Positions 40,640 through 49,004 of a stretch of 64,000 bases of DNA are shown piece by piece. Each line of letters starts with the position of its first letter. The stretch's first letter is position 1. The notes beneath the pieces are model-generated. The model was not told the DNA's origin, made no database searches, and worked only from the letters and a program-made list of their open reading frames with translations. The translations under genes and the position numbers were made by a program. Source of the DNA: DAOUBF01 sp034432795 (lineage in GTDB: Bacteria; Chloroflexota; Anaerolineae; DSLN01); the NCBI GenBank assembly GCA_034432795.1, contig DAOUBF010000006.1, forward strand, positions 70,821 to 134,820, given 5' to 3'.

Positions 40640-43220
40640 AGCGTGCCCTTTCCAACTGTTCGGCCAGGCGGTCGCCGATCACCAGGCCGGCAGCTAACCC
40701 AGATCCGATGATCCATCCGATGAAGGCATTCAGCAACACATAGGTGACCCACAGAACACCCTCAGGGAAGTTCAGGAAGATGATCGGATTCACACCTCCG
40801 GCGAAGCGCCAGGGGATGGCATCACCCGTGATCAGTGGCAACCCCGACAGGCGGGTGGCAACGATCGTCAGGAGCGTCCCCAGCCCGGTGCTCAGCGCCA
40901 GCCCGGCGGCGCTGTAGCCCACGCGCCGCATAGGTGGCCCACCAGGGGGCCTGCGCAAGGCCCATTCGTTGGCCAGGGCGAAACCGCTGCCTATCACACC
41001 GCCGATGAGCAACGGGCGCAACTCCAGCCAGCCGCCTGCCGTCTGCGCCTTCACGATGACGGCATTCGCCAGGGCAAATCCGGCGATGACCACGAGCAAA
41101 CGCAACGCCCCGGCTGCTCTGGGGCGCATAGGCGAGGCGATCACATCGGCGATGGCGTAGGCCAGGCCAACGATGCCGCCTATGGCGACTTCTACCCCTA
41201 AGAGGACGATGAATTCCAGCGTGGGATTGCGAACCGGCGGGCTGATGATGGAGGCGGCGATGATGGGCGTCAACGCCGCCGGAAAGCCGACCAGGACCGT
41301 GCCCACGAAGGCGCTGGCAGCAACCGAGGCGATCTTGACGCGGTTGGCCCGCAGCCGCAGGGTGAGAACGACCAGCGCGATCAGCGGCTGAACGGCGAGC
41401 GACGGCCAGGGCCAGGGCACGCTGATGAAGCGCATCCACGCCAGTGCCGCCAACGCACGCGAGAAGAGCACACGCGCTGGCCCGCGCTGGCGCAGGTGGC
41501 CTGGCGAAAGGTAAGGCTGCAAGGCGGCCAACACCGCCGGAACACCGAGCACGCTCAAGGCCAGCGCCGCCGCCACGCGCACGTTCTCAATTGGGGAGCG
41601 CAGCGTCGCCTCCCCCAGCGTGTTAAATACACCTTCTTCCCTCAAGCCCAACGCCTCGGCCACGTCGCCGACGACCGGGTCGGCGTCATCGCCGCTTTCT
41701 AGCTTCTGGAATGCCGCCTGCGTGGGCGCGTCTTTCGCCAGAGCCTCCAGCCAGAAGCCGGGATCGGCCTCATATGCGACCGCGCTGCGCAAGAGAAGCG
41801 CGAAGGCGCGTGGCTCTGGCTTGAGGAAAGAGAGCGCGCCCTGAATACGGCGCAGACGGCGCGGCTCGGTTAACAAGCGCTGGTCGTCCCAGTCGGCCAG
41901 GGCGCGGGCCAGGGCCGCGCTGCCGCGCTCCTGATCAAGTTCGTCCTGGAACCAGGTGCGGATCTCGGCGACCAGGGCGCTGGCGCTGAGGGCGAAGGCG
42001 CTGTCGTCGCGGGCCTCCACCAGCCGCCGCCCCTGCAGGTGCTTCAGCAGGCGCAGAGCCTCCGCTTCGGGCCGGGCAACCGCGGCGGCCAGATCGGCCA
42101 GCGCGTAGAATTGCAGCGATTCGCTTTCGGCCATTTTGTACATCAGGCGGCGCATGATCAGCCAGTCGTCATCGCTCACGCCCAGGGCCGCTTTCTGGTC
42201 GGACAGGTAGCTGCGCAGAATGCCCCGCGCCTGCCCAAGTTGCCGGTACAGAGCCAGCGAGATCAGCGCCTGCCTGCCGCTCCCGGCCACCGCCGCCTGC
42301 GCCTGCGCGTACAGCCGGGTGCAGACGATCTGCAAGGGCGCAGGGTCAATCACCCCATCGCTCTCCCCATCCAGCCGGTCAAGCTGGGGCAGGAGCCAGC
42401 GGGCCACCAGCCCCTCCTCAAACACGGCGCGGTCCACCCCGCCCTCTACGCGCAAGGGCCGGGTGATGGCCTGGTGGGCCTCGTCCAGGCGCAGCCCTGG
42501 CACAATGTGGACGTTGCTCAGGAAATCCGCGCCGGGGATGCGCGTTTGCAGGTCGGCGGCGGCGGCGCGGTAGGTGTCGCGCAGGACGAAGACCAGATGC
42601 AGACGGCCTGCGTTGTCCTGCGCCTGCGCCGCCACCACCTGGCGGGCGAAAGCGTCCTGTTGGGCGGGTGCTGCCGAGAACAGGCGCTCAAACTGGTCAA
42701 AGAAGATCACCACCTGCCGGTTTGTCTGGCGCATGAAACTCGCCAGAAGGGCGGGAAGCGATTCTTCCTCAGAGGGCACCAGGGACAGGTCAGGGATTTG
42801 CTGGAGCGCCTGGCGCACCCCGGCGACCGGCGCGGCGTAGTCGCGCACGGCGAAGGCGGCCACGTCACCGTCGCGGGATAACAGGGGGAGGAGACCGGCG
42901 TGGATAAGTGAGGTCTTGCCGATGGCCGCCTTGCCTATGAGCGCCGTCGTCCGGTGGCTGCGGATGGCAGCGCAGATGTGTTGAGCAAGGCCCTCACGGC
43001 CAAAGAAGAGGTCCTGATCTTCAAACGTGTAGCTGTCCAGGGCCTTGTACGGCTCGGCCTGGCGCGGCCGTTCGGGCCGGGGCGCCGTCCCCGGCCCGCC
43101 GAAGAGGTACACACTGACCAGCGTGCCGATCTTCACGCCGGTGACCTCGCCACTGACATCGCCGGTGGTGATGGTCACGCGGATGGGCGGTGTATCTCTT
43201 ATGGCGTCATCTGAGGACAT
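40632..43220 (-). CDS. nSTAND1-type NTPase with N-terminal Gly/Val motif and C-terminal membrane region
   Basis: An 862-residue STAND protein. Residues 14-32 (RVTITTGDVSGEVTGVKIG) resemble the C-terminal tail of the neighbouring CHAT protease. After a Pro-rich linker comes PYKALDSYTFEDQDLFFGRE and the P-loop GKAAIGKT (96-103), Walker B VVIFFDQFERL (170-180), and the helical regulatory part to about 560. Residues about 600-850 hold some eight membrane helices instead of the usual WD40 or TPR sensor. nSTAND1 NTPases are switch proteins of bacterial immunity and signalling. The membrane C-terminus suggests it senses or acts on the membrane. Gap to the upstream gene 50 bases. Confidence 0.85.
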   Translation of the reverse strand: MSSDDAIRDTPPIRVTITTGDVSGEVTGVKIGTLVSVYLFGGPGTAPRPERPRQAEPYKALDSYTFEDQDLFFGREGLAQHICAAIRSHRTTALIGKAAIGKTSLIHAGLLPLLSRDGDVAAFAVRDYAAPVAGVRQALQQIPDLSLVPSEEESLPALLASFMRQTNRQVVIFFDQFERLFSAAPAQQDAFARQVVAAQAQDNAGRLHLVFVLRDTYRAAAADLQTRIPGADFLSNVHIVPGLRLDEAHQAITRPLRVEGGVDRAVFEEGLVARWLLPQLDRLDGESDGVIDPAPLQIVCTRLYAQAQAAVAGSGRQALISLALYRQLGQARGILRSYLSDQKAALGVSDDDWLIMRRLMYKMAESESLQFYALADLAAAVARPEAEALRLLKHLQGRRLVEARDDSAFALSASALVAEIRTWFQDELDQERGSAALARALADWDDQRLLTEPRRLRRIQGALSFLKPEPRAFALLLRSAVAYEADPGFWLEALAKDAPTQAAFQKLESGDDADPVVGDVAEALGLREEGVFNTLGEATLRSPIENVRVAAALALSVLGVPAVLAALQPYLSPGHLRQRGPARVLFSRALAALAWMRFISVPWPWPSLAVQPLIALVVLTLRLRANRVKIASVAASAFVGTVLVGFPAALTPIIAASIISPPVRNPTLEFIVLLGVEVAIGGIVGLAYAIADVIASPMRPRAAGALRLLVVIAGFALANAVIVKAQTAGGWLELRPLLIGGVIGSGFALANEWALRRPPGGPPMRRVGYSAAGLALSTGLGTLLTIVATRLSGLPLITGDAIPWRFAGGVNPIIFLNFPEGVLWVTYVLLNAFIGWIIGSGLAAGLVIGDRLAEQLERARYV

Positions 43221-43252
43221 GGTGCTATACCCTTGGGGCGAAGCGGCGCCTG

Positions 43253-43270
43253 GTCCGTCCGTCGTCCGTC
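43253..43270. repeat. Family B fragment between operon genes
   Basis: GTCCGTCCGTCGTCCGTC directly at the 3' end of the helical membrane protein gene. Confidence 0.5.
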
Positions 43271-44410
43271 CTACTTCAGCGCCTGTTTCAGCGTCGTGCG
43301 CAGCCCCGGCACACGGTCAAGCCAGACGTTCTGGCCGGTGCGATACCAGTCCAGGTAGTCGCCGCCGCTGTAGATCGCATAGCTCAGGATGGCAGCATAG
43401 GCGGCGTACACGGCCAGCGGCCCCCAGGGTACAGCGGCCACAAGCGGCGCCTTCACCAGGGTGAGGATGCCCAGGATGCCATTCAGCGTGCTCCGCGTCT
43501 TGTCATAAGCGGCGATCAGCCCTTCAAGCGTCTGTGTGGCCTGGTTATATGCCTTCGCCTCGCTGTCGGCCGGTGCCGCCGCCACGAGCTTCCTCGCTTC
43601 TTCGCCGATGCGCCCCGTCTCGTACAGTCGGCCCAGCAGGCCCACTACGGTCTCGCGCTTCTTCTGGATGTCGTCAAACCACTGGAGAACCTGCGTGCGA
43701 ATCTGCTGCTCCTGCTCCGGCCCAATGGCGGTCTGGAGCTTGAGGATGGCTTCGGCCACCAGCCCCGCCACGCGGCGGACGATCAGGGAGACCCCGCCCG
43801 GCACACGCGCCAGGACCTCGTTCCCGGCGAGCAGCGCCGCCGATTGCAGCGTCCCCAGGCCAATCGTGCCCATCGCCACCACCGCGCTCTGGCCCAACGC
43901 GGCGGCGTCATCGGGGATGTCCTGCAGGAAGCGGGCGATGGTCTTCTCCAGCAAGGCGCGGGCCGCCTGTGGGTCGTCGGGCAGGGCCGGTCGCTCCACC
44001 TCAATCAAGCCGGATAGCCCATCTTCCAGCGGCGCTTCCAGCACACTGCGCAGGTCGCCCAGTGCCAGCATGGCGCCGCGTGTGCTGCGCTCAGGCCCTT
44101 CGCCTGGCCCGGCCTCCTCCAGCGCCAGGATGTCCCCGGCCACGGACAGGTCATACGCAGCGGTGGCCAGCAGTTTAAGCGCGGCCAGGCCGACCTGATC
44201 GGCTGAAGCCGCCTGCAGGCTCACCGCCAGCGCCTGGCGCACGTCGGCGGCGCGGGCGGCCACCGCCTCCCCCTGCGCTTCCAGGTGCTGCGCGTAGATG
44301 GCCTCGCCCCGCTCCGGTTTCTCGGCCACCGCCGCCGGGACGGTATATAAATCGTTGACCGCCTGGGTGTAAGCCTGCCAGGCGTCCTGGAACGATGGTG
44401 TTGCAGGCAT
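43271..44410 (-). CDS. Predicted helical membrane-associated protein of the CHAT-STAND operon
   Basis: A 379-residue, almost wholly alpha-helical, Ala/Leu-rich protein that I do not recognise. Moderately hydrophobic helices lie at about residues 195-240, and a probable membrane hairpin at about 315-350 (LVKAPLVAAVPWGPLAVYAA, YAAILSYAIYSGGDYLDWYR). The rest is amphipathic. There is no catalytic motif. RBS AAGGAGGAGGG before the ATG. Its place between the CHAT protease and the STAND NTPase suggests a third component, for example a pore-forming or membrane-binding effector that the CHAT protease could cleave; this is inference only. Confidence 0.75.
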   Translation of the reverse strand: MPATPSFQDAWQAYTQAVNDLYTVPAAVAEKPERGEAIYAQHLEAQGEAVAARAADVRQALAVSLQAASADQVGLAALKLLATAAYDLSVAGDILALEEAGPGEGPERSTRGAMLALGDLRSVLEAPLEDGLSGLIEVERPALPDDPQAARALLEKTIARFLQDIPDDAAALGQSAVVAMGTIGLGTLQSAALLAGNEVLARVPGGVSLIVRRVAGLVAEAILKLQTAIGPEQEQQIRTQVLQWFDDIQKKRETVVGLLGRLYETGRIGEEARKLVAAAPADSEAKAYNQATQTLEGLIAAYDKTRSTLNGILGILTLVKAPLVAAVPWGPLAVYAAYAAILSYAIYSGGDYLDWYRTGQNVWLDRVPGLRTTLKQALK

Positions 44411-44457
44411 AATCCCTCCTCCTTGGCTTGTCGCCGATCCACCGTAAACGGTGGGGC

Positions 44458-44483
44458 GTAGGGGCGAGGTGGCGCCTCGCCCC
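44458..44483. repeat. Family C-like palindrome after the CHAT gene
   Basis: GGGGCGAGG, TGGCG, CCTCGCCCC, preceded by GTA, two bases from the CHAT stop codon. A second hairpin, CCACCGTAAACGGTGG, follows at 44439-44454. Confidence 0.65.
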
Positions 44484-44485
44484 TC

Positions 44486-45871
44486 CTAAATTCCCCCGAT
44501 CTCCACGCCCGTGACCTGGCCGCCGGCCTGAACGTCGCCGCCCTCAATGGTCACGTCCACCGGGCCTGTGATGTTCTCGGCGCGGTCTGCCCGGAAGCCC
44601 GTGACCCGACCGGCAATGTCTCGCAGGCGGATGGCCACGCGCGTGTAGAAGGGGTTCTGCTGCGCCTCCTCAGACTCCGGCTGCGGCAGCGGGAAGAGCA
44701 CGCCCGTCTGGTCGTGCAGGTACAGGACCGGCGTCCCCCAATCGCGGTTCTCCAGGCTGGTGCCCAGATAGATCGCCTGCCGCGCCTGGAACAGCGCCTC
44801 GTCCACCGTCGTGCCGCTTAACAGGCGCGGATACATGACCTCGGCCAGGCGGATGGCGTTCTCATCCTGGATGCGGAACTGGTTGCCGATCACCGCCGGG
44901 ATGTTCTCGCGGGTCAGCGCCGCGGCGATGCCGGTCCACAGGTTCTGCCCGTCGCGGCGGGCGGTCTCGCAGCCGCCCAGGATCACCAGCCGGACGCCCG
45001 CGCTGCCCAAAAGCTCTGCCAGCTTCTCACCGCTGAACGTCTCGCTCTTATAGTCCGCCCGTTCCAGGATCAGGCTGCCCTGGCGCGAGATCGGCTCAAA
45101 CAGCGCATGGCCAGAGAAGTGGAAGATGTCGGCGCCGGCCTCGCGCAACGTCCCAATGAGCTTCTCCAGGGTCGCGGGCGCCTCCACCCAGGCCGTCTCA
45201 ATCACCGCCGCGCCGCTGCGCTCGTTCAGCGCTGTTGCGGCCTTCTGAATGGCCGCCTTGTCCCGGTCCACCTCCAGGGGCGGGGTCTGATCGTCGGGGC
45301 TGGAGAAGGCGGCCACGACGCGGGCCAGCGGGCGCTGCGGCAGTCTGCGGGCGGCGGCCTCCACCGTATCCGTACGCACGATAGAGATGTCCCCTTGTAG
45401 CGCCAGGAAGTCTGTGGCCTGCACCTCGCCTGCGGCTTTGGGCAGCGCCAGATACTCCCAGGGCAACTGCGCCAGGGCCACAGCGTCAATGCGCAGGCGC
45501 AGGCGCAGCCCCTCACCCGCCGCCAGCGCTGCGCGGCTGCGGTTGAAGAGATCGCGCACACGGCCTTCGGGCAGCGCTAGGTCGGCCAGGAGCGCACCGA
45601 GTTTCGCCAGGTCCTCCCGCGTCAGACGCCGCCGCGCCTCCAGCCGCCCGATCAGCCCGCCCATCCCCTGCGCTGGATCATCCCAGAAGTCCGTCGGCGT
45701 GTAGGTGCGGATAACGGCGTCGTCTGGCCGCATGGCACCGCCGGGCGCCTCGCCCTCTACCCAGACCCTGAACGTGCCGTCCGTCTCGTTATAGCTCGCC
45801 AGGCGCAGGTTCAGATCGCGATAGACCCGTGGCGCCCTGGCCTGTGCGTCTGTAGGGGATGTTGAGTTCAT
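44486..45871 (-). CDS. CHAT-domain caspase-like protease with C-terminal Gly/Val motif
   Basis: A 461-residue protein with an N-terminal beta-rich region (about 15-60) common in CHAT proteins and a CHAT domain (about 125-395). The catalytic dyad is H255 in FHFSGHAL and C301 in VILGGCETA. PWEYLALP and FLALQGDISIVR are family strands. Residues 440-459 (VTIEGGDVQAGGQVTGVEIG) form a glycine- and valine-rich tail matching the N-terminus of the STAND NTPase two genes away. CHAT proteases are activated by partner proteins and cleave after specific residues. The ATG at 45871 follows AAAAAGGAGGGCGCGAAC; TTG 45898 is less likely. Confidence 0.88.
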   Translation of the reverse strand: MNSTSPTDAQARAPRVYRDLNLRLASYNETDGTFRVWVEGEAPGGAMRPDDAVIRTYTPTDFWDDPAQGMGGLIGRLEARRRLTREDLAKLGALLADLALPEGRVRDLFNRSRAALAAGEGLRLRLRIDAVALAQLPWEYLALPKAAGEVQATDFLALQGDISIVRTDTVEAAARRLPQRPLARVVAAFSSPDDQTPPLEVDRDKAAIQKAATALNERSGAAVIETAWVEAPATLEKLIGTLREAGADIFHFSGHALFEPISRQGSLILERADYKSETFSGEKLAELLGSAGVRLVILGGCETARRDGQNLWTGIAAALTRENIPAVIGNQFRIQDENAIRLAEVMYPRLLSGTTVDEALFQARQAIYLGTSLENRDWGTPVLYLHDQTGVLFPLPQPESEEAQQNPFYTRVAIRLRDIAGRVTGFRADRAENITGPVDVTIEGGDVQAGGQVTGVEIGGI

Positions 45872-45912
45872 GTTCGCGCCCTCCTTTTTGGTGCCCAACG
45901 GCGCATGGATTT

Positions 45913-46034
45913 ACCCCCCCACCCCAACCCTCCCCCGCAAGGGGGGAGAGGGCAATTCCCTCCCCCTTGTGGGGGAGGGGGTGACAGTACCACCTGCGCT
46001 GAATCCTCCGTCGTCCGTCGTCCGTCATCCGTCA
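45913..46034. repeat. Family A and B repeats between lipase and CHAT genes
   Basis: Two C/G palindromes (45913-45984) followed by CGTCGTCCGTCGTCCGTC (about 46007-46030). Confidence 0.65.
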
Positions 46035-46035
46035 A

Positions 46036-47481
46036 TTATGCCTCGGCCTCAACCGCGACCAATTCCTCCAACTGCACGCCCGCTTCGCCCTCGGCCAGGA
46101 CGGTGACAACCAGCCTGTAGTAGCCCTCCAGCGGTGGGGCGGCCAGGCTGCCCTCATAGTTGCCCGGCGCCGCCTCGCTCTCCCACAGGGGCACCTTGGG
46201 CAGGTTCTGGGGCGGCGTCACCTGGCCCGCGCCTGGCAACGCCTCACGCCAGGCGAGTTGCGCCGCGATGCGGGCTGTGGAGACGGGCGAGGCGTCCGGC
46301 GGATTCCTGTGAACGGTGGCTCGCAGGTGAATTGGCTCGCCTGGATGATATACATCCCTGTCCGGCTCAAACATGATCGTTAAATTGCTGGTGGTGAGGG
46401 TAGCGCGTTCGCCTGCCTGGTACCTGTCCACCAGCTCCCATTGCAGGAATTCCAGCACAGCAGGGTTGACATAGAGGTCGCCATGGCTGGCGACGAAGGG
46501 CAGCTTCGCCTGGGCATGGGGATGGATCGCGCTGCGCTCCGGCACCGTGCCGTCGCCCGCCTCGGTCGCCTGCCAGTCAATGCCCGTCCAGCGTCCCCCA
46601 GGGCCGATGTGGACCACGCCCAGCGTCGTCGTGGGCAGTTTGCGCCCGAAAAAGCACAGCGTCTCCACGCTTATATCGTTGCCCAGTTCCTGGTTAAAGC
46701 GCCGCCCGTCCAGCAGCAACTCCCGCTCGCGCTCGCTGTCCAGCCAGCGCAGGTCGCTATACAGGTCAATAGCCTCGTTATCCGGGTCGCGCAGGAAGGG
46801 ATTGCGCCAGGGGATGATCTGGTAAAAGGAGGGGAAGCTGCGGATGACTGCGCGGCTGCGCTCGGCGATGCCGAACGGGTTGAAGCGGGCACGAAACAGC
46901 GTGCTCAGCCCGTTGAACATGACATTCATGGCCTTTGGGGCGCCATCCCAGGGCGAGCCTAGCAGGAACAGCCGCCCAACGCGGGCCTGGCCCCCTTCTC
47001 TCTCAATGTACCAGCGTGCGACGATACCGCCGTTGCTGTGGCCGATGATCCAGGCCTGGGCGCCCGGATGGTACGAGCGCCAACGGTCAATGGCTTCACC
47101 GAGTTGTCGGGCGGTGAGGCGATTATCCTGACGCCAGTCGTAGGCGAAGCTATACACCTCCAGGTCCCGCTCGGCGTACTTCGCCGGGTCAGCGCGATAG
47201 CCTATGCCCTCCAGCGCGGTGACCAGGCGGCTATAGTGCTCCTGCTTGGCCCAGGGCGGCACGAAGATGACCTGGTCCATGATCCCTGCTGGCTCCAGGG
47301 CCTCGTTAGGATAGGCCATCGTCTGGAAGAGCTGATCCAGCCAGTCATCCCACTGCCAGGGGTTCAGCGGGATGGAGGAGAAGTCCACCCAAACGATCTG
47401 GCCGCTGGACTTATCGCGCAGCTTGCTGCCCATATAGCCGGGGACGATCACAATGAAGTGGGGGGGCGCGCCGTTTGCCAT
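46036..47481 (-). CDS. LCAT-like phospholipase/acyltransferase with C-terminal beta domain
   Basis: A 481-residue alpha/beta hydrolase of the lecithin:cholesterol acyltransferase family. It begins with FIVIVPGYMGSKLRDKSSGQ, has VYSFAYDWRQDNR, and the nucleophile elbow IIGHSNGGIVARWY with S149; FLLGSPWDGAPKAM and a later EAGDGTVPERSA supply the acid/His region. Residues about 355-480 form an immunoglobulin- or CARDB-like beta domain. There is no signal peptide, so it acts in the cytoplasm, where it could attack the cell's own membrane. The ATG at 47481 has GCGGAGAG upstream. First gene of the operon ending at 38804. Confidence 0.85.
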   Translation of the reverse strand: MANGAPPHFIVIVPGYMGSKLRDKSSGQIVWVDFSSIPLNPWQWDDWLDQLFQTMAYPNEALEPAGIMDQVIFVPPWAKQEHYSRLVTALEGIGYRADPAKYAERDLEVYSFAYDWRQDNRLTARQLGEAIDRWRSYHPGAQAWIIGHSNGGIVARWYIEREGGQARVGRLFLLGSPWDGAPKAMNVMFNGLSTLFRARFNPFGIAERSRAVIRSFPSFYQIIPWRNPFLRDPDNEAIDLYSDLRWLDSERERELLLDGRRFNQELGNDISVETLCFFGRKLPTTTLGVVHIGPGGRWTGIDWQATEAGDGTVPERSAIHPHAQAKLPFVASHGDLYVNPAVLEFLQWELVDRYQAGERATLTTSNLTIMFEPDRDVYHPGEPIHLRATVHRNPPDASPVSTARIAAQLAWREALPGAGQVTPPQNLPKVPLWESEAAPGNYEGSLAAPPLEGYYRLVVTVLAEGEAGVQLEELVAVEAEA

Positions 47482-47651
47482 AAGAACTCTCCGCTTTCGC
47501 CTGAGAAACAACCGCGCCGACAGCCCCGCTCCTGCACTGGAACGGCTTTTGGGCTATCGGCGCGGATACAATCAAATCATCTATTGTCCTGCCAGGTGGT
47601 TGGCCCGGCAGTCACACAGGTCAGCAAGACCCGGTCATCCCTTCATCCCTT

Positions 47652-47679
47652 ATGATACAATCTGCACCCTAAAAGTCAA
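47652..47679 (-). promoter_or_regulatory. Downstream promoter of the lipase-CHAT-STAND operon
   Basis: TTGACT (47674-47679) and TATCAT (47652-47657) on the minus strand, 16 bp apart. Confidence 0.5.
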
Positions 47680-47691
47680 ATTTACAACGCC

Positions 47692-47719
47692 ATTATAGGC
47701 CCTTTTTACTTTCTGGCAA
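47692..47719 (-). promoter_or_regulatory. Upstream promoter of the lipase-CHAT-STAND operon
   Basis: TTGCCA (47714-47719) and TATAAT (47692-47697) on the minus strand, 16 bp apart. Together with the site at 47652 it gives tandem promoters and a leader of roughly 165-200 bases before the lipase gene. Confidence 0.6.
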
Positions 47720-47767
47720 CAAGGCCCTGCGCTATAATCCGTCATGGTAAGAGAGCAGCCCCACCCG

Positions 47768-48208
47768 CTATCCGCCGATCATCTCCCGCGCCTGCTCCAC
47801 CACCCGCCGCTCATTGGCGAAAGCCAGCATCTGCAAGGCCTGGTCCAGCCCGACCCAGCGGGCCTCGTGCACCTCGTAGTCGTGGTCGCTCACCTCCCCC
47901 GACCGGTACGCCAGCAGGTAGAAGTGGACGAACTTATGGTAGCGGATGCGCTGGCCTTGCTCGGCGGCGATGTACCAGTACTCAATCCTGTCAATCGGGG
48001 CGACCAGCTCGGCCTCAACGCCCGCCTCCTCACGCACCTCGCGCAACGCCGCCACCTCCGGCGCTTCACCGGCGTCCACCAGCCCCTTCGGCAACTGCCA
48101 GCGCGGCGGATCACCCACCGAGATGAGGACGACCTCAACCTGGCCTTCCCGCCGGCGGAAGACCACGCCCCCGGCGGAGACCTGAGTCACTGTTTTGATC
48201 TTGGGCAT
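47768..48208 (-). CDS. Nudix hydrolase
   Basis: A 146-residue Nudix protein. The Nudix box spans GLVDAGEAPEVAALREVREE A-G (about residues 42-64), with the catalytic R-E-V-x-E-E-A/G core intact; SAGGVVFRRREGQVEVVLIS precedes it. Such enzymes hydrolyse nucleoside diphosphate derivatives; Chloroflexota and actinobacterial members often act on diadenosine or oxidised nucleotides. It lies upstream of the lipase operon in the same direction, 286 bases away, with the tandem promoters between. Confidence 0.9.
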   Translation of the reverse strand: MPKIKTVTQVSAGGVVFRRREGQVEVVLISVGDPPRWQLPKGLVDAGEAPEVAALREVREEAGVEAELVAPIDRIEYWYIAAEQGQRIRYHKFVHFYLLAYRSGEVSDHDYEVHEARWVGLDQALQMLAFANERRVVEQAREMIGG

Positions 48209-48245
48209 TCGGTTTCAGAAACCGCCTTCTAACTCCCAACAGCGC

Positions 48246-48332
48246 CATGCTAAGGCGCGAAGCGCCGAAGAATCTCTCAGCGTGCGCCGAAAAGCGAGAG
48301 GCTTCGCTCGTTGCGCTCGCTCAGCATGACAG
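48246..48332. repeat. Hairpin-rich intergenic repeat
   Basis: GGCGCGAAGCGCC and AGCGAGAGGCTTCGCTCGTT hairpins ending in GCTCAGCATGACAG. The sequence resembles widespread intergenic repeats of environmental bacteria. Single copy in this window. Confidence 0.45.
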
Positions 48333-48354
48333 GAGAGTGACTTTTCAGGCATAC

Positions 48355-48777
48355 TCAGGCGATCAGCCTGGCGTTCAACCGGACCTCCGGCCCACCGGCC
48401 AGCGCCTTGGACACCGGGCAGTTCTGCTTTGCTTCGGCGGCAAGCCGCTGGAAGGTCTGCTCATCCACCCCAGGGACCTCGGCTTCGGTGTCCAGTTCAA
48501 TCAGCGAGATCGTCGGCCCTTCGGTCAGATGCACAGTGGCTGTCGTGTGAATGCGCTGAGGCGGGTAGCCGCTTCGGGTGAGCAGCCCCGAGAGAAACAT
48601 GGAGAAGCAGCCCGCATGGGCCGCGCCCACAAGTTCCTCCGGGTTCGTCCCTTCACCCTGCTCAAAGCGCGAGGCGTAGGTGAACGGCCCTTCAAAGGCC
48701 AGGCCACCCAGCTTCATGATCCCCTTCCCCTCGCGCAACGTCCCCGTCCAGACTGCTTCGGCTTTACGAATGGCCAT
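48355..48777 (-). CDS. OsmC/Ohr family peroxiredoxin-like protein
   Basis: A 140-residue OsmC-family protein. Both active cysteines are present: AAHAGCFSMFLSGLL (about residue 53) and AKQNCPVSKAL (about 119). Family start MAIRKAEAVWTGTLREGKG supports ATG 48777 (AGGAGG lies 13 bases upstream). It reduces organic hydroperoxides using dithiols or lipoylated proteins, consistent with oxygen exposure. Its own promoter lies at 48817-48845. Confidence 0.9.
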   Translation of the reverse strand: MAIRKAEAVWTGTLREGKGIMKLGGLAFEGPFTYASRFEQGEGTNPEELVGAAHAGCFSMFLSGLLTRSGYPPQRIHTTATVHLTEGPTISLIELDTEAEVPGVDEQTFQRLAAEAKQNCPVSKALAGGPEVRLNARLIA

Positions 48778-48816
48778 AGGGTTTGTCTGTCCTCCTTCCG
48801 ACCGTGTTTCAAGAGA

Positions 48817-48845
48817 AATATAGCCCATGTCTTGCCATGCGTCAA
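48817..48845 (-). promoter_or_regulatory. Promoter of the osmC-like gene
   Basis: TTGACG (48840-48845) and TATATT (48817-48822) on the minus strand, 17 bp apart. Confidence 0.65.
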
Positions 48846-48861
48846 CCGCGAAAAGACGGGT

Positions 48862-48920
48862 TGCCCCCTCCCCCTGGATGGGGGAGGGTTGGGGTGGGGG
48901 GTAGTCACCCCCTCCCTGCC
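48862..48920. repeat. Family A palindromic repeat
   Basis: CCCCCTCCCCCTGGATGGGG unit followed by AGGGTTGGGGTGGGGGG and a second C-rich arm. Confidence 0.6.
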
Positions 48921-49004
48921 CTGCTCTGCGTGCGGTTCCAACCGCATGGTTGCGTCTACCAGATAGATTGCATATTACTGCCTATTTTTACAATTAACTC
49001 AGAA

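Noticed and set aside
47744..48232. Plus-strand frame starting five bases after TATAAT, antisense to the Nudix gene
   Set aside because: The geometry resembles the leaderless promoters, but the product is His/Leu-rich shadow sequence of a clear Nudix domain.
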